The notes beneath the pieces are model-generated. The model saw only the letters and a program-made list of their open reading frames with translations. It searched no databases and was not told the origin of the DNA. 64,000 nt of DNA from Microdochium bolleyi (lineage: Eukaryota; Ascomycota; Sordariomycetes; Xylariales; Microdochiaceae). The position numbers and the translations under genes are program-made. Location of the stretch: the NCBI GenBank assembly GCA_001566295.1, contig KQ964247.1:868001-932000 (forward strand). The letters are read 5' to 3'. Below, one piece after another: positions 23,114-33,209 of this stretch. Numbering within the stretch: position 1 is the first letter of the stretch; every line of letters starts with the position of its first letter.

Positions 23114-24637
23114 ATGTCGTTTGTCACTCGCATAACAGCCAGTCCGTGGCGAGTCCGCCCATGTAGCGTGGCGGCCTCCGCCCTGCGGACAACGGCCCCG
23201 AGTAGACACCTCTCTCAGACCCGTCGGGTGGCGCGGCCCTGGTTCGAGCAAAGGTCAACCGCTCTCCAGATGACCAAGGCCGAGCGTGCTGCGGCAGAAG
23301 AGCCGGAAGTCTACCGCGACGATATCACGATAGGGCTTGACCGGCGCAAGGAAAACCAGCTGCTCCAGAAGCTGGACCCGAAGCAGTTTTTCGTGCCCCG
23401 GAAGACCTTCCCGGTCTCGGAGTCGATCACACGCTCCTACTACCTGGGTCACCACGTCAAGGCGCTCAAAGAGATGGTCAAGCTGCTGAGCAGCATTAGC
23501 ATAGTGTTCGAATGCCGCGACATTCGTGTCCCGCTGACGGCGGCCAACCCCCATCTTGAGAGAGCCCTGGCCGGCCGGGAGCGGATCATAGTGTACACAA
23601 AGGCCGATCTGATCGGGGCAAATAGAGACATGTCCAACATCAGGAGGCTGCAACCCATCAAAGCGCTCCTGGACTTCCACAAGCGCGGCGTTGACGCCAT
23701 CGTGGCCGACGAAGCAACCCAGGGCAGGCCCGCACAGTCGGCAAGCGGTCAACCCGCCGTCGCAGCGGATGGCAGTGGCCCAGGTGAGCGGGCTCATGAA
23801 GCAGACAGATTCGACGACTTCCCCGAGCAAGACCTGCACTCCTCGTTTGGCGACGGCGCTCCGCAAGCCCCACAGGTTCTTTTCACCAGTCACAGTCCAG
23901 CGTCCACGAGACAGATAATCAAGATCCTCGAGAAACGTGCCACAGACCACGATTCCCTGATCGGCATGCGCGGCATGATCGCCGGCATGCCCAACGCCGG
24001 CAAGTCGTCCCTCCTCAACGCCCTGCGGCGGGTCGGGCAGGTGGGCGACAACGCCAAGGCCCGGAAGGGGGTCGCCAGGGTCGCCAACCACCCGGGCGTG
24101 ACGCGGAAGCTCTCGACGCCCGTGCGCGTCACGAGGGAGAAAGGCGACGCGCTGAGCGCCCAGGTGTACGACACGCCGGGCGTCTTCGTCCCTTATGTCG
24201 GCGACGTCGAGTCCATGCTCAAGCTCGCGCTCGTCGGCTGCGTCAAGGACGGCCTCGTGCCCATGGAGGTTCTCGCCGACTACCTCCTCTTCCACCTCAA
24301 CCTGCAGGACCCGGCCCTCTACGAGAAGTGGTCGTCGCCGACAAACATGGTCTCCGAGTTCCTCGAAAACATCGGCCGACGGTGCGGCATGCTCGAGCAA
24401 GGGGGCGAGGTCAGCCACATGCGGGCAGCGGAATGGATCGTGCAGCAGTGGCGCAAGGGCGAGCTGGGCAAGTTCATGCTCGACGACCTGTCGCCGCAGG
24501 GAATGCAGAGGTTCGCGCAGAAGATTAAGGCGGAGAGCGAAGACCGGGGGCCGATCAGCTTGTCGGCGGCCCGCAAGATCCGCAAGGACCAGCGCAAGGT
24601 CCTGCATGCGCAAAAGCAGGCGGCCAAGGCTACATGA
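23114..24637 (+). CDS. MTG1: mitochondrial ribosome-associated GTPase 1 (circularly permuted GTPase)
   Basis: Single exon, 507 residues from the chosen ATG. The G motifs appear in the permuted order of the YlqF/MTG1 class: G4 TKAD near residue 162, then G1 GMPNAGKSS near 291, then G3 DTPG near 353. Members act at the mitochondrial inner membrane in assembly of the large mitoribosomal subunit. The first ~35 residues (Arg/Ser/Thr/Ala, no acids) look like a mitochondrial presequence, which supports this start; the frame is open further upstream to 22763, but that extension reads like non-coding sequence. Between G4 and G1 there is a Gly/Ala/Asp-rich insertion (about residues 201-254) that looks like a disordered loop. 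The C-terminal helical domain is intact and ends in a Lys-rich tail. Confidence 0.94.
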   Translation: MSFVTRITASPWRVRPCSVAASALRTTAPSRHLSQTRRVARPWFEQRSTALQMTKAERAAAEEPEVYRDDITIGLDRRKENQLLQKLDPKQFFVPRKTFPVSESITRSYYLGHHVKALKEMVKLLSSISIVFECRDIRVPLTAANPHLERALAGRERIIVYTKADLIGANRDMSNIRRLQPIKALLDFHKRGVDAIVADEATQGRPAQSASGQPAVAADGSGPGERAHEADRFDDFPEQDLHSSFGDGAPQAPQVLFTSHSPASTRQIIKILEKRATDHDSLIGMRGMIAGMPNAGKSSLLNALRRVGQVGDNAKARKGVARVANHPGVTRKLSTPVRVTREKGDALSAQVYDTPGVFVPYVGDVESMLKLALVGCVKDGLVPMEVLADYLLFHLNLQDPALYEKWSSPTNMVSEFLENIGRRCGMLEQGGEVSHMRAAEWIVQQWRKGELGKFMLDDLSPQGMQRFAQKIKAESEDRGPISLSAARKIRKDQRKVLHAQKQAAKAT

Positions 24638-25253
24638 GGTCCTCTCTCGACGCGGGGTGTACTTGCTCAGGACAGGTCAGGCAACAGACGAACCACAATG
24701 GGCAACACATAAGGAATGATACAGACACGGCGTCATACTTGCATAGAGTCAGAGAGCGTTTGTAGCTTATATGCTGTACCAATAATGTAACAAGGGAGGA
24801 TTTCATCACTGTCTACCATGACTGATAATTCAGTGTCTCTTCAAGGTCTCCACGATGTCGGTGGACCTCTAGAGCTTCGCCGGGAGAAATGCGTCTGTAA
24901 TAATTTACCATACACTTCATGCTATGTATGGGCTTTCGAATAACTCCCGTCCACACCTGATGTAGATCACCAGTGTTTTTTCTTTCTTCGACAACGGTAC
25001 AGTGAGTACTCGTGCTACCGATGCCGAGCAATGAAATAGGAAACCCGTTTTGATATCCGGCATAACTACACGAATGTTGTAGCTCATACCCCTCAAGGAT
25101 AGGGAAAAAAGAAAAAAAGAAACCAGGAACGCCAAGGAGCCATGGGTATAGATCGTGGAAGAAGAATGACAAACAAGGACGAAAGAGGACGCCGAATGGA
25201 GGACCACCGGATCTGGTTACCAACCAGCTTGTCACGGAGGACTATCGTTCTGC
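24638..25253. other. convergent 3' intergenic region
   Basis: This AT-richer interval lies between the 3' ends of MTG1 and the PHD-finger gene. It has no gene, only short A-runs. Confidence 0.55.
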
Positions 25254-27275
25254 TCATGGCGCATACTCCTGCTGCCACTTGACCAGATCTCGCGTCAATG
25301 CGTCCATCATCTCTACGCAGCTCAAGTCCTTAAACGTCGCCTCGATCAGGGGGGCGGCTTCCTTCTTTCGCGGGCTCCCGTTGCCGACGCTGTCGCCATT
25401 TACTTTGGTCTCGGCCCTCCCGTTAGCGACTTCGTTATGCGGCGTCGTTTGGTTGGAGTCCTGCAGTGGTTCGTTGACCAGGTCGACCTGAGTTCTCGAC
25501 ATGTACTCGAGTATGTTGTTGACTCGACGCTTCATATCGCCCATGGTCACTCTCGAGTTCATGCTGCCCTTAGACCTGGCGCCTTGTTTGCTGCCCGACT
25601 CCGGCCCGAAGGTTTTATTATGAGCTGTGCTCTCGTCGCCATTCCGGCTCATTTCTCGAGGCACGGATCTTGCGGGCGATTCCTCATGGTCCTGCTCTCG
25701 ATCTCTTGTGTACTGGTTTCGTCCCTTCTTCTTCGGCTGAGATGTGAGCTTCTTCTTGTGGGAGCTCGCGGGAGGCTCTGCCAGTGGTGGAGAATCCGGC
25801 GGTGGCGCTGAGGAAGGTGGGGGATCGGCAGGTTGAGCTGATTCCGTAGAGCGGCTATTTCCGCCGCGAATTGTCGATGGTGCTTCATCTGACGGGTCAT
25901 CCTCTATGATATCGTTAGAACTGCTTGCAAAGCTCTCGTTGTGCAGTTGAGCTTACCGTCACCACGTCGCCGGTCTGCACGACCCTTGCGCTTACTGGCT
26001 GCCTCGGCGCGTTTGCGTTCCTGCTCTTCTCGACGCTCGTCGCGCTCGGCTCGCTCGCGTTGATTCCTCAACGCATTGCGTGACCTCTTGTGAGTGCCGT
26101 TGGGAAATAGGGCGTCGTCTTCCGAGTCGTACTGATCAGCTTTGAGCGCCTCGTCTCCAAGGGGCGAGGCCGATCTGGAATCTGTCCGCTGGCGTTTGAC
26201 GCCTTCGATTTTCCTACTTCGAATCAGCGTCCCGGTGTCCAAATCAGCCTCCACAGTATTGCGAACATACTCCTCGCTGTCGTCTCTGGTACGCTTCGGT
26301 CGCCTCGACGCTGCTGTCAGCTCTGCGTCTTCGTCTGCAGTTTCTTCTTTGCTGGCCTCAATCGCGCGTCGCAATTGCTCTTCTTCATCGTAAGCTGCAT
26401 CTCGACTGTTCATAGTCGAACGACGCTTCCCACTGAGCAAAGCGGCAGCAGCAGCTGCCGACCGGGAGTTTCTTGTGTTCGTCTCTTTCGGCGAGTGGGA
26501 TCGGGCAGGGTCCTTTGCAGTCGACGTCGCTCGGGATACAGCTCGTGATAAGCGATGAACAGGTAAGAATATGGAGTATTTTTGCCTATAGCATATGGGT
26601 TAGCACAGGTCACATAGTATTGATGCAGGTCCTGCTAGTTGCGAGTAGACCACATTGTCATTGGCAGGAAGAAACTTGCCCTGTGCTTGTTGTGAAGACT
26701 CTGTGCAGGTCTTTGCGGCACTGCTCGCAGAAGTATTCTATGTCGTCCGGCTGGGACTCCTCTGTTGTGAAACTGACGCAAGCGCTATGCTGCCAGGAGT
26801 TGCAGGTCTCGCACTGGACAAAATTCCCGGCCATCTCCTCCGTAATTTCGACGCCGAAGATTCGCTCGAAGTCGAGCGCATCCTTGAGACCATATTTTGA
26901 GTCGGGCTCGAAGGGTGGTGGGCCGGGGTAGTCCTCGTGGTTGCAAATGCAGCGGACGGCCTCATCGTCCTCCTGTTGGTCGTCGCTGGCGGGAGCCATG
27001 TCGAGCAGCTCGATCTTTGGATGTCTGTCGCGTTCTTCGTCGCGAGCACGCGTGCTTCTTCGGCGGGAAGACGGCTCCTCGGTTGTGATGTCTTCAGGTG
27101 GTTCGGAGCTGAGCGAGGCGCTTTCGGTGGACTTTTGTGGTGATCCGTTCTTGGCAAAGGCGCGGGTGTTGCGCTCGGTGCGGCTTGAATTGCTGGAGCT
27201 CGCAGAGGGCTGGTATTGTTGAGACGATGGCAGTGGTTTGGCGCGGGAAGAGCGACGAGCGAGGACGTCGGCCAT
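25254..27275 (-). CDS. CTI6: PHD-finger protein, Cti6-like Rpd3 complex subunit, 3 exons
   Basis: Exons 27275-26680, 26585-25957 and 25903-25254 join to 624 residues. A C4HC3 PHD finger spans residues 109-186: C109-x-C111, C155-x2-C158, H163-x2-C166, C183-x2-C186, with a long 43-residue loop after the first pair. PHD fingers of this type read histone H3K4 methylation; yeast Cti6 does so in the Rpd3L histone deacetylase complex. The second exon contains the GKRRSTMNSRDAAYDEEEQL segment, which I associate with filamentous Cti6-like proteins, followed by an Arg/Glu coiled coil (RNQRERAERDERREEQERKR) and Lys/Arg-rich nuclear signals. Intron 1 uses a GC donor (see separate entry). Nuclear localisation is inferred. 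The C terminus (VKWQQEYAP) is short and helical. Confidence 0.9.
26586..26679 (-). other. GC-AG intron in the CTI6-like gene
   Basis: This 94-nt intron begins GCAAGT rather than GT. Its 3' part holds a GCTAAC branch-site-like motif ~18 nt before the ATAG acceptor. Using it gives exon junction STG|QKYS in the frame of the downstream Cti6-like exon; no GT donor nearby restores that frame. Confidence 0.75.
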
Positions 27276-28814
27276 TGCTGGCACGGCGCGTCGAAGTGAT
27301 GGCGTTGTGTAGCAGAGGACCGTCTGGGGAGTGTTCGGTTCGAGTGGCAATCGTTTGCTTCACCACAGCACACTGGCGCCTGCCTGGTGTATGGTGAGGT
27401 CTTCGTCGTAGGAGTCTGAGGCGCGAGGTCGAGGGATGGCCACAGGAAAGTGCTCGCAGTCGAGAGAAGTAGGATAGCGGAGAGGGAGGAGTGCCGCACG
27501 GCGCTGATGGAAAAGTTAGGCAAGCGGACAGTGGAGAAGCATGCAGGACGGGTCGCTGTAAAGCATGACGAAGGGCTCAATGCTGCTTCCGAGAGTGCGC
27601 AGAGGCAAGCCGAGGCGGAGGGGACGTGGGAGGGACGTGTAGGATGCAGGCGAGGTGGAGGGCGGAGAAAGAGGAATGCGATGAGCGAGGATGCTCCTCT
27701 CGATCCAGAGGCTGGCCGAGCGGCGCACCGCACCGAGAGGGCGCGGTGCGGCACATTGGCTCGGGCCCAGTTCTGGCTAGCACCTATTGCGCAGTGCGGA
27801 GGCCCATCCTGGTAGGTGCAGGGCAGCGTACACCACCTGCCCGTATGACTAAGGCGTCAACCTGTCGCTTCTCGCTGCAATCATTGACCTTGTCAATTCG
27901 AGACATCGCATGCTGCCGCTGGCGATGAGCCCGGTGTATAGCTGCATGGGGCAGGCTCCCTCCTGGCGAGCACATGCGCTTGCTGGACGTCTCTCGTCGT
28001 GACCAGACTGCACATGTTGGGCCGGGACAGTTGCTGAGGGATGTGAAATTGGAATCGCAACGGCTGCCAATGTCTCTCTGTGTGCCCCGCACCACCCAAT
28101 GGGCTTGCAGACAGCAGGGCACAGGCGGGACCCCTGTGTGCCCACCCGCCACTACCACCACCACCATAATGTGTATTCGCCAGGTCATATGGCTGTCGTC
28201 AACTGCATCTGGCCCTGCCCGCCACTCGTAAATCACGACCGAAGTCCCGATCTTATCCATCGCATAGCGCGCTCATTCCGGATCCTGCTCTATGCACGAC
28301 TTCTCCAACCTTCTTTGGTAGCACTACAGCCGTTCATCCTGCCGACCACGAGCACTGCGAAGCTTCCGCTTCTCTCAAGAGGCCTGGAGCAACAGCAGAC
28401 TGGTGTCTGCTCCTGCCCCCGCCATTCCGATCTTACAGCCTCGACATCTCTCGGTTCGTCTGCCAGTCCCTCTGGTCCGGTCCCCAATACCCTCAATGTT
28501 CTCGAAGATCGGCCCAAGCCTGTCTCGTGACCAGCAACCCGCGCACCCAACGAAGCTAGCCCTCGAGCAAGATTGCGATTGTCCACTACGATCACCGCCG
28601 AGGCTTACCAAGATGCCCTTGTTTCGCTTCTGGTGGTAGTTGGGGCACGCCGAGGAATACGACATTGTAGCTGACTGTTGGTCCTGAAGCAGTGTGTTTA
28701 CTCCAGGACGGTATAAGGCCGATTTCGCCTATGCGTTCCTGCACCATTCGCACCTTGAGCCTTCGATAACGCCGGCTGGACTGGACAAGAGGCTGCGATA
28801 ACGGACATGATTTC
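27276..28814. other. divergent intergenic region (1.5 kb)
   Basis: This separates the start codons of the PHD gene (-) and the next gene (+). It contains many short overlapping frames, including a 338-codon minus-strand frame antisense-shifted to CTI6 exon 1 (26738-27754). No separate gene is supported. Confidence 0.45.
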
Positions 28815-30845
28815 GTGATGGGTGCGTCCCCTTACATGCTCGCCGGACCGGCCATGGATTCCTCCCCTCCACCGAGCTTGGTGCATTTGGCAACCTCGGG
28901 ATTGTCTCCATTCGCCCCCACTGACCGAATACGACTGTTAGGCTATTCGGCTACGATGTCACCGGAGTCCACGTCCTCCATCTATCCGGATAGACCTATC
29001 CTGCCGCTTCCCAAACGTCGACTTCGTGAACGGCTGACTCCGGATGTGGCCGATTCGATCAAATACCCCCCTGCGCCACAGACCACAACACCTCTCTTCG
29101 TGTATCCGTACAGTTCAAAAGACGAATCCGGCATCATCAACCTGGGAGCATCCTATACAGCAGTCAACAATGCCATCGCTGGGCGTACCTTGGAAGCCAA
29201 CACTCCAAGAACCTTTACCGGTGGCGACAACCGAGACGATACACCTCTAGATCAGAACCGGAGACCGTTGACCGTCCGAACTTCTCCAGAGGCAGCTGCA
29301 CATGTTCCGCGCCCGCAGCAGAGAAATGGGAGTGCTCGCCACATACCCCAAGCGCCTCCATCGACAGCATCATCAGCAGATGGCTACGACTCGTTTGAGA
29401 ACTCGAACAACAACAAGAAACGCAAAATACCAACGGCGGGCGAAAGCACCCCAAATAACAACACGCATGCTTTGAGTGAATCTGCTGTGTTTGGAGTGCC
29501 GTCGCCGCCGACCACAAGCGATGAGGGATCTTCTGACTCGGCTGCTACAGCAACGGCTCCGTACTACCAAGCAGGTGCGGCAGCAGCAAATGGAGCAGGC
29601 ATATCTGGGCCTGGACGAGGCAGGTACGGCCGCGTGCGCAATGGCAGAAGCCCACTTCGTGTCCTATCTGATCCCAACAGTGCCTGGCCTGGACGCCCAC
29701 CAAAACTCAAGGCACCTGGGCAATATCCAGCGTCACCACCTGGTAAGTCTCATGTCTGTCTGCCACCCGGGTTTGGTTGCTGTGGTGTCCACGTGTCTCA
29801 ACTGCTCTCGTGCCTCATCAGGCATTGTATCGTTTTCCTGCTACTCTGCTATTTCAATGTTCCGTTGCATTCTTCTTAGCACAGTTCGCTTACTCTCGTG
29901 CCACATGCAGGCGAGAACGTAGGCATCATTTCGAGCGCAATTGCGTCGGCAGAGAAAAGCCCTCGACCGAAAGGTCAGGAGAGCGTCAGTCTGCTGCACC
30001 AGCGGCCATACACAATCGCCAGGAACACGCCAAGCGCGCCAACTCAGTTTACCTTCACCTTCGACTCGCAAAATTCCGTCTCGTGGCCGGGGTCTGACTC
30101 CGCTCCTGCCGACTTCCCGGGCTATCACCATACACTTCCCCGCAACATGGTTGGCGATCATCGCGAAGCATTCACCAACCGCAGTGCGCGAGGGGTACCG
30201 GCAGCTGGCAGTGGTACCCCCATCAACGGCCAAGGGACATCCAACCAGGGTGCAGCAGGTGTCCCAGTTGGAGCCTCACCTAATTGTACTCCCAAGAAGA
30301 CCAAGAAGCGCGGCAACTCTCTTTTGCTAGCTGCACGCCGACGAAAGCAGCAGACAGAAGACCAGAACGATCAGCACCCGCCAAAACCAGAGGATATTTG
30401 GATATGTGAGTTCTGTGAGTATGAAAGCATATTTGGCCAAGCACCCACGGCTCTTATTCGGCAATACGAAATCAAGGCCCGAAAACGGCGCAGAGAAGAG
30501 GCGGAGCGGCGAAGGCTGCTGGAGAAGGCAAAGATGAAGTCTCGTAAAGGGAAGAAGGCGCCAAAGGCACCAGCCAAAAACAACACCAGCACACCAGATC
30601 ATGCAACAGAGCCATTATCTTCTGGCCACCCAGCACCCCAAATACATCAAAACGGCACCGCAGATGTGCAGGGCGGGGAATACGACAATGCGCACTACGA
30701 GGACGACGTAGCAGATGACGACCTGCCACCTCTTGAAAACTTCACGCGTGCTCCGAACTCGTATCGTCACTCCGAGCACTTGCCGAGAGATGATGACGGA
30801 GGACGACCGAGCTTGCTGCCACGATCGGTCCATTCGTCTGCATAG
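28815..30845 (+). CDS. uncharacterised fungal protein with basic helix and one CxxC, 2 exons
   Basis: Exons 28815-29742 and 29911-30845 join (G|GC, Gly) to 620 residues. The protein is mostly disordered, rich in Ser, Pro, Asn and Thr. One compact block stands out near residues 475-550: IWICEFCEYESIFGQAP (a single CxxC pair) directly followed by a long Arg/Glu/Lys helix, and then a Lys-rich patch. A short basic signal (NNNKKRKIP) and a second (PKKTKKRGN) suggest nuclear import. I do not recognise the family by name. The single Cys pair could be half a zinc site shared between subunits, or structural. The first ATG is used; Met15 (28857) is equally possible. Tail residues are acidic (EDDVADDDLPPLE). 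A nuclear, chromatin- or RNA-linked role is only inferred from composition. Confidence 0.82.
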
Positions 30846-33209
30846 GCTGGGTGAGCCATGCCTCTGCACTTGACGAGATGGAACCGCGGCGGCTGTGGAT
30901 GGGTGTATGGGTAGATGTGGTCGCGTTAGAGGACTTGCCCCAAGCCTGGCCCTCCCGAATTGTCATGTTGCAGCCTTTCATGGAGAATGATGTATGAGCC
31001 AACGAGCCCGGGCTCTTCTGGATAATGGGGTCGCCCGGATGATCCGGATTGCGCTCTTCGCCGGGGTTGACATGCACAGTTGCAAGATGCTGTCGGCTTT
31101 GGACAACGCTGGTGATGAGCCTCAAGACTCGGAGGAACTCTGCCTCGCAGTTTGCAGAGGGAACATCTCCTTTATTGTATGGACAGGATAGGACCACGAT
31201 AGTTGATACCACTACTCAATGCCATAACTCGTATCATTAGAGCATCCGACCTACAGAATGTGTAGTATTGAGACAACGTGATGGGGTTGCCTGATGCTTA
31301 CAATGGCTGTAGTAACCACTCGCCACCCACTCTGACGCAACCCTATTTCATCATCTCTTCTGTAGACAGACGCGACAAGCACTTGTCTTGCGCTCCCGCG
31401 GGCATAACTCCGTAGCGTCCGACCGCGCCGCGTACAGAGTCTCCCTGTGCCACCGCCACGCTAGTAGCAACGTGGACCGTACTTGCCAAGTGGTTCTCTA
31501 AGCCAAGTAAGTATTACTCGGGACAACCGGGACATGCAGGCCTCATCCACGCCTTTGCCCAGCTCAGCGCGGCCCGCCCGCCGCGAGAGTCGAAAGGGCA
31601 GAACTAAATGACGTCACGCCGGCACCGAGGGGCCTCTTGTTCCCCGTCCCAGAGAGGGATTGGCCGGCCAGCGTACGAAGCTAGTCCTCAGCGTCGCCTA
31701 GCGTCAAAGTGTTTTAAAATTGCAAGCTCCAGTTGTACAGTCTGCTGAAGGCTGTGTAGTAAACCAAAAAAAATCAAGCAGCATTGTGAAAAGCGGTACG
31801 AACGCCGGTGTCGAGGTAAAGAATAGAGCAGAAGAAGGAATAACTACGCGACCCGAGAACGAAGTACGAAACTACAGATATGGTTTCTGCAAAGCCGACG
31901 GAGGGGCTTAGGGAATATATTCACTAGTTCGTAAAGGTATTTCGACTGAATAGGTCAAGAAGACCCAGCTTCGGCTGCATCTGTACAATGCCTACCCTGC
32001 CTTTAGGTAAGAACTGCATTATCGAGCAATCAAGAAGACACACGAGTCCAACCCAATCGCAAATAGAGCCCCTGACAGATCTTGCCCCCTGCAATCCATG
32101 CTCTGCGGAAAACACGACCCACGCGTGGACAAAGGCTTCTTTGCACTGTTGCGGAGTGCAGCCCGCACCGTGGGCCGGGCGTTGTCTCTGTGGCAGTTCA
32201 CAACTATGATGTCGATGATGCAGAAACGCCAAGGGTGGCTTGGAGAGGAGAGGACCCGCACTCCCAAAACGTCTCGCTGGCCCCAGTCGCAGGCTGCAGT
32301 TTGGCCAGAGCTTGGAGATTATGCTGCTCCATCTCACGTCACTGGCCAGACCCGGCTCTCCTCGCCCTGTTTATTGATTCGCGCATCATCCCACCCAGAG
32401 CTGCTTCCACCCCTTCGCGCGCATCTCTTGTCAAGATCGGATCGGCAAGCAGAGAAGCGAGTCCAGCATGGAGTCGGGGCCTTTTGTGGTCCACCCGCGT
32501 TCCCCCTGACCGATCGCTCCACGTCGATTCTCTTTGTTTCAACCTCTGCACTCGAATTAGCTCGCGGCCCTGTCCCGTCAGGTCCCTTCCCACAGCTGCC
32601 GAGCTGTCCCGTCATTCTGTCGTGGGCGTCCTCTCGCCCATCTCCCTCCGCGCTTGACTCGGCACCAACTCTAAACAGCATACCTGTCCGCAAACACACG
32701 CACGAGTCCGTCTGTTCCATGCCGGTCTGCGCTGGAATAGCATTCTTAGCAGCTTCTCAGGTCCCTGATCGCCGCGCCAGCCGGGCGACACCTCTGCGTC
32801 AAGATGTTCACAGGCTCCCGGAGGCATCGCCCTCCGGCCAACGTAAGCCCCTTGATGCCGCGAAGCAAGGCGGGAGATACGGAGCTATATGCAGGTCCAG
32901 GAACACGAACCAGGTTGCTCCCTCGTAGCATGCGGTCCTGTCCATTCCTGTTCCTCCGGGTCGGTCGAGTCGGCCGTGGTCTAGTCGTGACGTCCGGCCG
33001 CAAACTAGCGAGCTTGAGCATCTCAACTAACCCATTCGGTCCGCGATGACGACGTGGAGTTCCTGGGCTCCCAACATCCTGCTCCCCCTTAGACGCCATT
33101 CCCATTTTGTCCCTCGACTAACATTGTGTCTTTTCCTTCTTCCTCCTGATAGCACCATAAACCAGCGCCGACGAATCCAAACGCTGCCACCGCCGCCTCC
33201 GCCGCCTTC
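30846..33209. other. 2.4 kb region upstream of the giant disordered-protein gene
   Basis: The first ~350 bases are the 3' end of the preceding gene; the rest should be promoter and leader of the 1577-aa protein gene. Overlapping frames at 32082-32928 in two phases lack a recognisable motif. A perfect CRE palindrome lies at 31609-31616. CT-rich stretches become frequent after 32,350, as in fungal core promoters. Confidence 0.45.
31609..31616. promoter_or_regulatory. perfect CRE palindrome (TGACGTCA)
   Basis: An exact 8-bp CREB/ATF-type site lies ~1.6 kb upstream of the 1577-aa protein gene. Fungal bZIP factors such as Atf1/AtfA bind this sequence. One site in 64 kb is expected by chance about once, so function is uncertain. 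Confidence 0.25.

Noticed and set aside
22252..23133. 293-codon minus-strand open frame upstream of MTG1
   Set aside because: Overlaps the MTG1 promoter and presequence; composition is Arg/Ser-rich with no motif.
23255..24613. 452-codon minus-strand open frame over MTG1
   Set aside because: It is antisense to a well-supported GTPase gene; such shadows are common in GC-rich codon-biased exons and it has no domain.
32082..32928. Two overlapping 190-276-codon plus-strand frames before the giant gene
   Set aside because: Different phases of the same GC/CT-rich leader DNA; neither has a domain or proper start context.
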